A stretch of DNA of 20,295 bases from Treponema sp. (GTDB lineage: Bacteria; Spirochaetota; Spirochaetia; Treponematales; Breznakiellaceae), in contig JAISLX010000007.1 of the NCBI GenBank assembly GCA_031277045.1, positions 1-20,295 on the forward strand. The letters are read 5' to 3'. The position numbers and the translations under genes are program-made. The notes below the pieces were generated by a model that saw only the letters and a program-made list of their open reading frames with translations, was not told where the DNA came from and did not search any database. Positions 1 to 7,430 of the stretch are shown here, piece by piece (the first letter of the stretch is position 1; every line of letters starts with the position of its first letter).

Positions 1-52
1 ACCTGGACAAAGCAGCCGTAAGAAACAGCCGTCCGGCACGTAACCGGAACAG

Positions 53-82
53 CCCGCCCTCGCAAGGGGGCGGGTTTTTTTT
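53..82 (+). terminator. Intrinsic terminator of an upstream plus-strand gene
   Basis: CCCGCCC (53-59) pairs with GGGCGGG (68-74), followed directly by eight T (75-82). The T-run lies on the plus strand, so it ends a transcript entering from left of the window. On the minus strand no T-run follows the hairpin, so it is not an obvious terminator for hisD. Bases 1-52 are too short to identify the upstream gene; one frame reaches a stop at 19-21 and another at 41-43. Confidence 0.85.
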
Positions 83-1463
83 ATTGCGGCGGGGGCGCTG
101 TGTCCGGGGAACGGGCAGCAGCGCTTTGAGCGTGCCCCGGCAGGTTCTCCGCCCCGGCTATAATCTCCGCCGCCCGGCGGGCAGCTTCAAAACCGGGGCC
201 GGGAAGGCAGCGCAGGGTGGTTGGCGTTTTAAGAAAGTGCCGTACCGAAAGGCCGCCGGTAAAACGGGCGCTCCCCGATGTGGGAAGGGTGTGGTTAATC
301 CCCGCGCTGTAATCCCCCAGCGCCTCGGCGGACAGGGACCCAAGGAACAGGGACCCGTAATTTTTCAGCCCGCCCGCCCAGATTTCAGGCTCCTCAACCA
401 GCAGTTCCAGGTGTTCCGGGGCAATGATGTTGGCGATACGAACAGCCTCCTTCCGGTCCCGGTAGCTGACAATAAGACCCCCCGCGTCCAGAGAAGCGCG
501 GGCAACGGACGCGGTGGGAAGCCGGGCAAGACGCCGTTCCAGCGCGGCCAGAATCCCGGCAGCCAGGGCCGGGCCGGCCTCGCTGGGGACCAGAACCCTG
601 GCGCGGGCGTCGCCGTCATGTTCCGCCTGGGCCAGCATGTCCGCGGCAATCAGATCGGCGGCCTGGGGAAACGAGGCGCGCGGTTCGGCGATAATCAATA
701 CGTCGGTAGGACCCGCGATAAAATCGATCCCCGTCCGGCCATAAAGAAGCCGCTTGGCGGCGGCCACATATTTATTACCGGGTCCCACAATCAGATCGCA
801 GCGGGGTACTGTCTCCGTCCCCAGGGCCAGGGCCGCGACTGCCTGGGCCCCGCCCATCGAAAATATCCTTGGGAAATTCCCGCCCAGGTCTCCCGCCAGG
901 GCTGCCGCGGCGAGAATCCGCCGGTCAGGAAGCCCGTCCGCGCCGGGGGGAGAGGCCAGGATCAGCTCCTCCACGCCGGCGGCGTAACCGGGAATAAGCC
1001 CCATCAGCACGGTGGAAACCAGCGGGAACCGGCCGCCGGGCGCGTACACCGCCGCCCGTTCCACGGGGATTACCCGCTGGCCGGTAATAATCCCCTCCTC
1101 CATCTCGTATTCAAAATCAACGAACTGCTTTTTCTGTTCCAGGGAAAATCGTTTGATATGCGCCGCCGCCAGTTCCAGCGCCGCCGCCAGTTCCGGCTCG
1201 CCGGTTTTAAGTTCCCGCCAGGCTTCCCGGGAAACCTGGGGATCTACCTCCAGCTTTTCAGGAGAACTCCTGTCGAATAACGCGGCGTAGCGGCGCAGCG
1301 CCTGGTCCCCCTCCGCCCCAACGGCGGCAATAATCTCTTGAACCACAGCGTCCGCCGCGCCGCCGTGCCCCGCGCCTGTCTGACCCGTTTGATCTGAACC
1401 CGCATGGTTTAACGAAAGGGATTGCCAATAGCGGTCAAATTCCTCACCCGGTATAACCTTCAT
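81..1463 (-). CDS. hisD: Histidinol dehydrogenase
   Basis: HisD performs the last two steps of histidine biosynthesis, oxidising L-histidinol to L-histidine with two NAD+ and a zinc ion, in the cytoplasm. The product is 460 aa from the ATG at 1463, close to the family's usual ~430 aa. That start is chosen because GGAGACGGAGT stands just before it; the open frame continues upstream but that extension has no HisD-like sequence. Family signatures are visible: GPGNKYV (about 227-233), QAEHD (279-283), APEHLEL (348-354) and GDYSAGINH (382-390). By comparison with E. coli HisD the zinc ligands would be Q279, H282, D384 and H444, and the catalytic pair E350/H351. The C-terminus is a short Ala/Pro-rich tail. 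No other his gene is next to it, so it is a stand-alone locus here. Confidence 0.95.
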   Translation of the reverse strand: MKVIPGEEFDRYWQSLSLNHAGSDQTGQTGAGHGGAADAVVQEIIAAVGAEGDQALRRYAALFDRSSPEKLEVDPQVSREAWRELKTGEPELAAALELAAAHIKRFSLEQKKQFVDFEYEMEEGIITGQRVIPVERAAVYAPGGRFPLVSTVLMGLIPGYAAGVEELILASPPGADGLPDRRILAAAALAGDLGGNFPRIFSMGGAQAVAALALGTETVPRCDLIVGPGNKYVAAAKRLLYGRTGIDFIAGPTDVLIIAEPRASFPQAADLIAADMLAQAEHDGDARARVLVPSEAGPALAAGILAALERRLARLPTASVARASLDAGGLIVSYRDRKEAVRIANIIAPEHLELLVEEPEIWAGGLKNYGSLFLGSLSAEALGDYSAGINHTLPTSGSARFTGGLSVRHFLKTPTTLRCLPGPGFEAARRAAEIIAGAENLPGHAQSAAARSPDTAPPPQ

Positions 1464-1824
1464 ACTCCGTCTCCAGCACAAAAACCCGTAAATTCCACGC
1501 GGCCGCCGCGCCTGACATAAATGAGTTGTTCGGAAACCCTGGCTTCCGGACAAAAATCACCGAAAAAATTAACACAGCCTGCCAGCCTATTGAAACAAGG
1601 TAAATTTACTCCGAAATAGCGTTGATGAACCGGAACATGGAAAGGCCCCCTTGCCGTCCGCGCTGGTTAGCCGCACATCATAACGCAGGCAGCAGGGTTT
1701 TTCTACCGGCCCATCTTTTTGCCTGGGAACTCGCCGCTCACAAAGTAACCGGAAAAACAAAAGGACGCGGCGGATCTTTCACAAGAAATCGAAGCGCCGT
1801 GCGCGGCCGTCCCGTTATACAGGT
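1464..1824. other. Intergenic region between divergent hisD and recQ
   Basis: About 360 bp with no gene I can support. It must hold the promoters of both divergent genes, but I see no strong -35/-10 pair. Visible items are a 10-bp palindrome GTAAATTTAC (about 1601-1610), a TTGAAA hexamer just before it on the plus strand, and a small inverted repeat CGGAA/TTCCG near 1533-1551. A 97-codon frame starting at 1622 runs into recQ and resembles no family I know. Confidence 0.5.
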
Positions 1825-3363
1825 ATGGAACCAAATTTTAGCGCCGACCCTCTGGGGGACAAGGCCAAAGAATTTTTTGGGCTTCCCTACCTGTTCCCCT
1901 ACCAGCGGCTTGTGATCAGCAATATCCTGGAAGCCGCCGGTTCCCCGGAGGACGACCAGGACAGCATGGGGTGCCAAATCGTGATCCTTCCCACCGGGGC
2001 GGGCAAATCCCTGTGTTTTCAGCTTCCCGCCATGCTGCTCCCCGGCCCCACGCTGGTCCTCTACCCCATCCTCTCCCTTATGGCGGACCAGGAACGGCGG
2101 CTCCGGGAGCGGAGTTTTGAGCCGGCACTCCTGCGGGGGGGCCAGTCCGGGGAAGAACGGGCGGCGCTGTGGGAAAAGATCAGGTCCGGGAAGAGCCGCT
2201 TTATCATCGCCAACCCGGAGGTCCTGCTTACCCCAAAAGTAATGACAGTTCTTGGCGGCCTTGATATTGCCCACGTAGTAATTGACGAGGCCCACTGCGT
2301 AAGCGAATGGGGGGAAAGTTTCAGGCCCAGCTATCTGCGGATTGGGGAAATTATCGCCGCCTGTGAAACCGGCGCCGCCTGTGAAGCCGGCGAAAACCCG
2401 GTAACCAGGGGCAGGCGGCCCCTGGTTACGGCCTTTACCGCCACCGCCAGCGCCCAAGTACTGGAAAAGATCCAGTCCTATATTTTCGGCGGCCGGGGGG
2501 CGCACCGGATCATCGGGAATCCTGACCGGAGCAATATCAGCTACGCCGCCCAGGGTTGTATTCTCAAGGACCTGGCCGTGCGGGACCTTATCAGCCGCAA
2601 CGATCTGCCCGCCATCGTGTTTTGTTCTTCGCGGGGCGGGACCGAAAAGCTGGCCCGCTACCTGCGGGAAAGCTTTTCCGGCGGACCCTTGGGGCGGGAG
2701 ATACGGTTTTACCACGCGGGGCTTTCCCGGGACGAGAAAACCGCAGTGGAACAGTGGTTTTTAGGCAACCCCAGGGCCGTACTAACGGCGACCTGCGCTT
2801 ACGGTATGGGCGTTGACAAGGCGGATATTCGCACAGTCATCCACCGGGACTGCCCCCCGTCGGTGGAAGCCTACCTGCAGGAATCCGGACGGGCCGGACG
2901 GGACGGGAAGCCTTCCCGGGCATACCTGCTCTGGGGGCCGGAGGACCAGCGGCGGGTGGAACGGGCCGGGAACGAGGGAGCGCGGCGGCGAATTTTGAGC
3001 CTTTTGGACTACGCCAGAGATACTACGCACTGCCGCCGGGAAGCCCTGCTCGCGCTGCTGGACTACCAGGGAAGCGGAGAAAAGCCCCCGGAGAACTGCT
3101 GCGATATCTGCGAAGGCAGGGCCAGGCCGGAACTGCGGGAAGAAACGGGGCTCCTGTGTTTTTTCAGGCGTAACCCCCGTGCCTATAGTCCGGAAGAGGC
3201 GGCGGCCTGCCTGGGGGACATGGAACAGTTCGGCTGGTCAGCGGGGGAGGTAAAACTGGCGCTGGAAGAACTGATCAGGCTAAAAAAACTGCGTATCGCG
3301 CGGGATCCGCTGTGGAAGGGGAAAATCACTCTTCCGTCAGTCCAAGGTCATCGCTTTCGGTAG
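1825..3363 (+). CDS. RecQ-family ATP-dependent DNA helicase, short form
   Basis: A superfamily 2, 3'-5' DNA helicase acting in recombination and repair. The 512-aa protein carries the RecQ motifs in order: a Q-motif-like FPYQ (about 24-27), Walker A LPTGAGKS (55-62), DEAH (154-157) followed by CVSEWG, TAFTATAS (202-209), a YGMGVDKADIR block (326-336) and QESGRAGRDG (352-361). Zinc-domain cysteines follow: C403, then C425, C426 and C429. Beyond 430 only about 80 residues remain, enough for a reduced winged-helix-like segment but not for full RQC plus HRDC domains, so it is shorter than E. coli RecQ (~610 aa). The ATG at 1825 has only a weak Shine-Dalgarno. The last 38 bp overlap the convergent gene at 3326-3571. 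An 18-bp tandem duplication lies inside it (2355-2390). I leave the symbol empty because several RecQ paralogues may exist. Confidence 0.9.
   Translation: MEPNFSADPLGDKAKEFFGLPYLFPYQRLVISNILEAAGSPEDDQDSMGCQIVILPTGAGKSLCFQLPAMLLPGPTLVLYPILSLMADQERRLRERSFEPALLRGGQSGEERAALWEKIRSGKSRFIIANPEVLLTPKVMTVLGGLDIAHVVIDEAHCVSEWGESFRPSYLRIGEIIAACETGAACEAGENPVTRGRRPLVTAFTATASAQVLEKIQSYIFGGRGAHRIIGNPDRSNISYAAQGCILKDLAVRDLISRNDLPAIVFCSSRGGTEKLARYLRESFSGGPLGREIRFYHAGLSRDEKTAVEQWFLGNPRAVLTATCAYGMGVDKADIRTVIHRDCPPSVEAYLQESGRAGRDGKPSRAYLLWGPEDQRRVERAGNEGARRRILSLLDYARDTTHCRREALLALLDYQGSGEKPPENCCDICEGRARPELREETGLLCFFRRNPRAYSPEEAAACLGDMEQFGWSAGEVKLALEELIRLKKLRIARDPLWKGKITLPSVQGHRFR
2355..2390 (+). repeat. 18-bp tandem duplication inside the RecQ-like gene
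   Basis: Units 2355-2372 and 2373-2390 match at 17 of 18 positions and encode adjacent copies of AACETG and AACEAG (about residues 178-189), between the DEAH motif and motif III. The unit is a multiple of three, so the frame is kept. Replication slippage in a surface loop is the simplest explanation. Confidence 0.8.
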
Positions 3364-3571
3364 TTTCCACATCCGGTTCCCCGCTGGGGGCGGACTTTTT
3401 CTTCGCCTTACCCTTGGCTTTGGTTGTCCGGGCAGGCGAAGCGGGCCGCGGACGATTGCTGGCCACGCGGAAGACCAACGAAAAATAGATGATTAACACG
3501 CCGGTAACGGCTAAAACCTGCCAGGATTTGATAACCTGGATCAGGACACTCACAAGATCACTGGACATCAT
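3326..3571 (-). CDS. Small single-pass membrane protein with charged tail, function unknown
   Basis: An 81-aa protein with one hydrophobic segment (about residues 16-34, WQVLAVTGVLIIYFSLVF), a basic Lys/Arg/Pro/Ala stretch (about 36-60) and an acidic Asp/Glu/Thr C-terminus. This layout is coherent for a real small membrane protein and is unlikely to arise by chance in an antisense frame. Two consecutive ATG codons (3571 and 3568) could start it; no clear Shine-Dalgarno is seen. It converges on the RecQ-like gene and overlaps its last 38 bp, and is divergent from the glpA-like operon. I do not recognise a family and assign no function. Confidence 0.65.
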   Translation of the reverse strand: MMSSDLVSVLIQVIKSWQVLAVTGVLIIYFSLVFRVASNRPRPASPARTTKAKGKAKKKSAPSGEPDVETTESDDLGLTEE

Positions 3572-3645
3572 TTATATTTTCGGCTGATTAGAGTGTATCC
3601 AGCGGATTTTTGAGGGGAGTTCTTTTACGGCCCCCCGGTTTTCGG

Positions 3646-3651
3646 TATACT
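3646..3651 (+). promoter_or_regulatory. -10 box of the glpA-like operon (leaderless start predicted)
   Basis: TATACT at 3646-3651 ends six bases before the ATG at 3658, so initiation 6-7 nt downstream would fall on the start codon. No Shine-Dalgarno precedes that ATG and no other in-frame start codon lies between. The -35 side is poor (TTTTAC at 3623-3628 with a 17-bp spacer), so the promoter call rests on the -10 box and its position. Confidence 0.45.
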
Positions 3652-3657
3652 GGCTGC

Positions 3658-5136
3658 ATGAACACGCCCTGTCCGGTACATCGCAGTCCCCCGCCCCGGG
3701 ACGATTACGACGTGGCCATTATCGGCTGCGGGGTTTCGGGGGCCAATATCGCGCGCCGGCTTTCGGTTTACGATGTCAAAACCGCCATTCTGGAAAAGGC
3801 GGCGGATGTGTCCTTCGGCACTTCCAAGGCCAATTCCGGCATTGTCCACGGCGGTTTCCACCACAACAAAAAGTACCTGAAAGCGCGGCTGGAAATTCAG
3901 GGGAACCTGATGTTCGACCAGCTGCGGCGGGAACTGGATTTCCCTTTTAAGCGGAACGGAATTATCGTGGCGGCCCTGCACGAGGACGAAATGAAGGCCG
4001 TGGGCCACCTCTACACGCAGGGGGTGGAAAACGGGGTCATCGGCATTGAACTGTGTTCACGGGAGCGGATTCTGGACCTGGAGCCCAAGCTTTCCCCGGA
4101 CACGGTGGGGGGGCTCTACGCCCCCGGCGGCGGCATGATCGAACCGTACCGCTTTGTCTTTGCCCTGGTGGAGTCCGCAATGAAGAACGGGGTCCACCTC
4201 TACACGGATTTTAAGGTAACCGGGGCCGCCTACAACAGCGCTGTTTCCGGTGGGGTCTGGACAATCCGCGCCGGGGACGGCCGGACGGTCAAAGCCCGCT
4301 ACGTGGTGAATTCCGCAGGGCTTTACGCGGACGATGTTTCCCGGATCTTCGGCGGGGAGGAATTCAGCATCAAGGCGCGGAAGGGCGAGTATTTCCTGAT
4401 GGACAAGCTGACCCGCGCCCGGCCTGACCGGGTGGTCTTTCCGGTGCCCACCGCCGTTTCCAAGGGTATGCTGGTGATCCCCACGGTGGAGGGGACGGTG
4501 CTGGTAGGACCCACGGCGGACATCGTGGAGGACAAGACCGATTATTCCACCACCGCCGGACATCTGGAGGAGATTCTGGAATCCGGCAAGGCAATGATCC
4601 CCTCCCTAAGCCGCAACGACGTTATAACCAGTTTCGCCGGCCTGCGTCCCTGCCTGGATGAAGATTTCTACATCGAACCCTCGGCGAAAGCCCCGGCCTT
4701 TGTGCAGGTGGCGGGGATCCAGTCCCCCGGCCTTACCGCGTCCCCGGCCATCGGGCTTTACGTCAAGGACCTGCTCAAGGGCATGGGTCTTAGCCTCACG
4801 GAAAAAACCCGCTGGGACCCCGTTGTGGAGGAACGGCCCCGCTTCCGGGAACTAAACCCCTACGAGCAGGACAGTCTTATCGCACAGGACCCCCGCTGGG
4901 GCAATATCGTGTGCCGCTGCGAAAAGGTAAGCGAGGCGGAGATCGTCCAGGCCGTGCGCCTGGGGCACAGCACGCTGGACGGGGTTAAGTACTTTACCCG
5001 GGCCCAGATGGGCCGCTGCCAGGGCGGGTTCTGCGCCTACAAGATCATCAAAATCATCATGAGGGAAACCGGCATGTCCTGGGCGGAAGTTACCAAACAC
5101 GGGGGGGCCAGCAGGCTTCTGGAGACCGAACTGTGA
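3658..5136 (+). CDS. GlpA-like FAD-dependent oxidoreductase with BFD-type [2Fe-2S] domain
   Basis: A 492-aa flavoprotein related to the anaerobic glycerol-3-phosphate dehydrogenase large subunit. An N-terminal DAO-type FAD fold starts with DYDVAIIGCGVSG (GxGxxG at about 23-28), followed by TSKANSGIVHGGFH and a conserved GLRPCLDEDFYIEP block. The C-terminal domain has the BFD/[2Fe-2S] cysteine pattern CxC...CxxxxC (C419, C421, C454, C459). The ATG at 3658 is used because the upstream extension to a TTG at 3610 has no homology-like sequence and spans the -10 box. The gene overlaps the next by four bases (GTGA), showing translational coupling. The family oxidises glycerol 3-phosphate to dihydroxyacetone phosphate, but no glpK or glpF is nearby, so the substrate is inferred; another 2-hydroxyacid is possible. 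Confidence 0.85.
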   Translation: MNTPCPVHRSPPPRDDYDVAIIGCGVSGANIARRLSVYDVKTAILEKAADVSFGTSKANSGIVHGGFHHNKKYLKARLEIQGNLMFDQLRRELDFPFKRNGIIVAALHEDEMKAVGHLYTQGVENGVIGIELCSRERILDLEPKLSPDTVGGLYAPGGGMIEPYRFVFALVESAMKNGVHLYTDFKVTGAAYNSAVSGGVWTIRAGDGRTVKARYVVNSAGLYADDVSRIFGGEEFSIKARKGEYFLMDKLTRARPDRVVFPVPTAVSKGMLVIPTVEGTVLVGPTADIVEDKTDYSTTAGHLEEILESGKAMIPSLSRNDVITSFAGLRPCLDEDFYIEPSAKAPAFVQVAGIQSPGLTASPAIGLYVKDLLKGMGLSLTEKTRWDPVVEERPRFRELNPYEQDSLIAQDPRWGNIVCRCEKVSEAEIVQAVRLGHSTLDGVKYFTRAQMGRCQGGFCAYKIIKIIMRETGMSWAEVTKHGGASRLLETEL

Positions 5137-6428
5137 AAGAACTGAACTACGACGCGGTGGTAATCGGCGGCGGGGCGGCGGGGCTGGCGGCGGCCCTGGA
5201 ACTGGACGGCGAGGGCTTTTCCTGCGCCATCCTGGAGCGGGAGGATCACCTGGGGGGGATCCTGATGCAGTGCGTCCACAACGGATTCGGCCTCCACGAA
5301 TTCAACGAGGAGTTGACCGGCCCGGAGTTTGCCCAGCGTTTTATCGACAGGCTGGCGGGCACAAATATCGCCGTGTACCTGGACGCCACGGTGACGGACC
5401 TGCGGCTTGAGGGGGCTCCGCCAATGCCGGGCAGCGCTTCACCGGCGCAGGAGGGCGCCATGAAGGAGCTTTTCTGCGTTTCCCCGGCGGGGGTCCTCCA
5501 CATCCGCGCCCGGGCGGTGATCCTGGCTATGGGCTGCCGGGAACGGAACCGGGGCAACGTGCGGATACCCGGCTCCCGGCCCGCCGGAATTTACACCGCC
5601 GGCCTTGCCCAGCGTCTTGTGAACATCGAAGGCTGCATCCCCGGCAAAGAAGTAGTGATCATCGGTTCCGGGGACATCGGCCTTATCATGGCCCGCCGGA
5701 TGAGCTGGGTGGGCTGTACGGTCAAGGCGGTGGTGGAGATCATGCCCTATCCCGCGGGGCTTACCCGGAACATCGTCCAGTGCCTGGAGGACTTCGGCAT
5801 TCCCCTGTACCTGTCTTCCCAGACCACCAGCATCTACGGCAATGACCGGGTGGAAGGGGTGGAAGTAACCCCCATCGAAAACGGACTGTTGGTCCCGGAA
5901 AAGGCTTTCCGTATCGGCTGCGACACGGTACTCCTGTCGGTGGGGCTGACGCCGGAGAACGAGCTTTCCAAAGAGGCGGGGGTGGAACTGAACGGCGGTA
6001 CCGGCGGCCCTCTGGTGGACGCTTCCCTGATGACCAGCGTGGAGGGGGTCTTTGCCTGCGGGAACGTACTCCATGTACACGATCTGGTGGACTGGGTAGC
6101 GGAGGAAGCCCGCCGGGCCGGAGCCCACGCCGCCGCCTGGCTCAAAGGGAACCGGCCGGGGACCCAGTTCCGGCTCAAGGCAGGGGCCAATGTCCGCTAC
6201 GTGAACCCCGGCAAACTGAACCCCCAGGAAAACAACAGAATCTACATGCGGTCCATGGTCGTCAAAAATGACGCGGCGCTGGAACTGCGGCTGGCCAACC
6301 GGCTGTTCAAAACGGTCAAAAAAAGCCATGTGCAGCCTTCGGAAATGATCGATGTAAGCCTGGGCCCCAAAGACCTTGAAGGCAGCGGGTATAGCGCGGA
6401 ATCGACGCTGGAATTTTCAATAGTGTAA
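5133..6428 (+). CDS. FAD/NAD(P)-dependent oxidoreductase, GlpA partner
   Basis: A 431-aa pyridine nucleotide-disulfide oxidoreductase-type flavoprotein. It shows an N-terminal FAD-binding motif VVIGGGAAG (about 9-17), a second Rossmann motif VVIIGSGDIG (about 174-183) for NAD(P)H, and the C-terminal FAD signature EGVFACGN (304-311). A conserved QCVHNGFG segment (46-53) and MGCRERNRG (133-141) are typical of this GlpA-partner group. The start is a GTG overlapping the stop of the preceding gene (GTGA), so the two are translationally coupled. The likely role is electron transfer between the GlpA-like subunit and NAD(H) or another carrier, possibly as a three-subunit complex with the following gene; this is inference from conserved gene order. 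Confidence 0.85.
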   Translation: MKELNYDAVVIGGGAAGLAAALELDGEGFSCAILEREDHLGGILMQCVHNGFGLHEFNEELTGPEFAQRFIDRLAGTNIAVYLDATVTDLRLEGAPPMPGSASPAQEGAMKELFCVSPAGVLHIRARAVILAMGCRERNRGNVRIPGSRPAGIYTAGLAQRLVNIEGCIPGKEVVIIGSGDIGLIMARRMSWVGCTVKAVVEIMPYPAGLTRNIVQCLEDFGIPLYLSSQTTSIYGNDRVEGVEVTPIENGLLVPEKAFRIGCDTVLLSVGLTPENELSKEAGVELNGGTGGPLVDASLMTSVEGVFACGNVLHVHDLVDWVAEEARRAGAHAAAWLKGNRPGTQFRLKAGANVRYVNPGKLNPQENNRIYMRSMVVKNDAALELRLANRLFKTVKKSHVQPSEMIDVSLGPKDLEGSGYSAESTLEFSIV

Positions 6429-6445
6429 CGACGTAAGGAATGAAT

Positions 6446-6859
6446 ATGCGAAACCTGACTTGTATCGTATGCCCCATCGGATGTTCCCTCGTGGCCGGGG
6501 AAGCTGAACCCGGCGCGGACGGGCTTCCCGTTCTCACCATTACCGGTAACCGCTGTCCGCGGGGCGCCGCCTATGCCCAGGAGGAAATCCGCGCCCCCAA
6601 GCGGATAGTTACCGCCACCTGCGCTATCGCGGAAGATTCCGCGCCCGCCGGGGCCGGTTGTTCCGCCGCATCCGCGGGGGCCGGTCCCCGCAGGGTCCCG
6701 GTAAAAACATCGGCCCCCTGCCCCCGGGAAAAGGTCAGCGCCCTGTTAAAAGATATTTACCAAACAAACGTAAAACTCCCCGTCCGGGCGGGGGACAAAA
6801 TCCTTTCCAATTGGGACGGCCTTGGCATTGACGTGCTGGCCGTCCGAAATCTGGGATAA
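6446..6859 (+). CDS. DUF1667 cysteine-motif protein, third member of the GlpA-like trio
   Basis: A 137-aa protein opening with LTCIVCPIGC (C6, C9, C13) and a fourth cysteine in NRCPRG (C37), followed by APKRIVTAT, the pattern of DUF1667 proteins that accompany GlpA-like and FAD/NAD oxidoreductases. The four cysteines are likely to bind a metal or Fe-S cluster. The ATG at 6446 is preferred over the one at 6440 because AAGGA (6435-6439) is six bases before it and would touch the earlier ATG. An Ala/Gly/Ser/Pro-rich insert with an extra Cys (about 64-83) separates the N-terminal cysteine domain from the C-terminal PREKVSALLKDI part. It starts 17 bp after the preceding stop, in the same operon. 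Its exact role is not known to me. Confidence 0.82.
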   Translation: MRNLTCIVCPIGCSLVAGEAEPGADGLPVLTITGNRCPRGAAYAQEEIRAPKRIVTATCAIAEDSAPAGAGCSAASAGAGPRRVPVKTSAPCPREKVSALLKDIYQTNVKLPVRAGDKILSNWDGLGIDVLAVRNLG

Positions 6860-7152
6860 CGGCCCGCCTCAAAACCCGCATCGTATCATTCCCATGCTGG
6901 TTTTCTTTGCCCCGTTACAGGATAAAACGGAAACCGGACCGGCCGGAAACAAATGCGGCCCAAAACGAAGGAATTGCGGCGTTCAATATTTGAAATACAG
7001 GCAAGAATAGTTATAGCGCTTTGTCAAGGCGAAAAAATATTTGTAAGATAACCAACCGGGTTATCGAACAAGTCCATTATTTCCAGCCAAAGCCGCCGAA
7101 TGTCCAAAGGTTACTTTGTCGCCGATAGGAGCTGACGCTCCATCATGGTCCA
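6860..7152. other. Intergenic region downstream of the GlpA-like operon
   Basis: About 290 bp with no supported gene. A 62-codon frame (6822-7010) overlaps the DUF1667 gene and resembles nothing. Visible structure is limited to ATAACC/GGTTAT (about 7048-7064) and GGAGC/GCTCC near 7127-7140; neither is followed by a T-run. GGTTATCGAA plus a short A-rich stretch also occurs around 17949 behind the pullulanase gene. The segment borders the RHS remnant and may be part of the same rearranged tract. Confidence 0.4.
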
Positions 7153-7430
7153 TCAGTAATATTTATCCCTCCCATCCGGGCCGGTATATTTGACAGGATT
7201 ATTCCCCGCGTAGTGGTCACGCGCAGGTTACCAGGTTGAAGATCCCCCGGCAGGTTTTGGTTGTTTCTCCGCGCCTCGTCGCTCACCGGCGCTCCCGGCA
7301 GGTACTCCCCGAACGCGGGAGCCCCGGAAAGCCACCGGCTCGTTTTCGGGTCCAAGTACCTCGCGCCGTAGTAGTAAAAGCCCGTCGCACTGTCCGGTTC
7401 TTTCCCCGGCCCATCCGGCGCAAAACCGGC
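7153..7430 (-). pseudogene. RHS-repeat-associated core remnant (frameshifted 3' fragment)
   Basis: Read on the minus strand, the sequence immediately after the stop of the 1458-aa gene gives GKEPDSATG, then FYYYGARYLDPKTSRWLSG, then GEYLPGAPVSDEARRNNQNL, the hallmark of the C-terminal RHS core. From about 7245 the homology continues only by changing frame: GIFNLV in a second frame, NLRV back in the first, and HYAGNNPVKYTGPDGRD in a third, ending at a TGA (7153-7155). Intact RHS cores continue LPG, a Gly-rich turn, then HYAGNNPVKYTDPDG, so at least three small indels have broken it. No start codon, N-terminal repeats or toxin tip remain. It is the leftover 3' end of an RHS/polymorphic-toxin-type gene. 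Confidence 0.88.

Noticed and set aside
84..1280. A 398-codon plus-strand frame opposite hisD
   Set aside because: Its sequence is Gly/Arg/Pro/Gln-rich without domains, while the opposite frame is an unmistakable HisD.
1622..1915. A 97-codon plus-strand frame ahead of and overlapping recQ
   Set aside because: No Shine-Dalgarno, no family resemblance, and it runs out of frame through the start of the helicase gene.
1738..2715. A 325-codon minus-strand frame opposite the RecQ-like gene
   Set aside because: Antisense shadow of a gene whose helicase motifs are all intact; no recognisable family.
6822..7010. A 62-codon plus-strand frame behind the DUF1667 gene
   Set aside because: It overlaps that gene in another frame, lacks a ribosome-binding site and shows no recognisable features.
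7143..7355. A 70-codon minus-strand frame as an intact small gene
   Set aside because: It is only the first-frame part of the frameshifted RHS-core remnant; the homology continues upstream of its putative TTG start and downstream in other frames.
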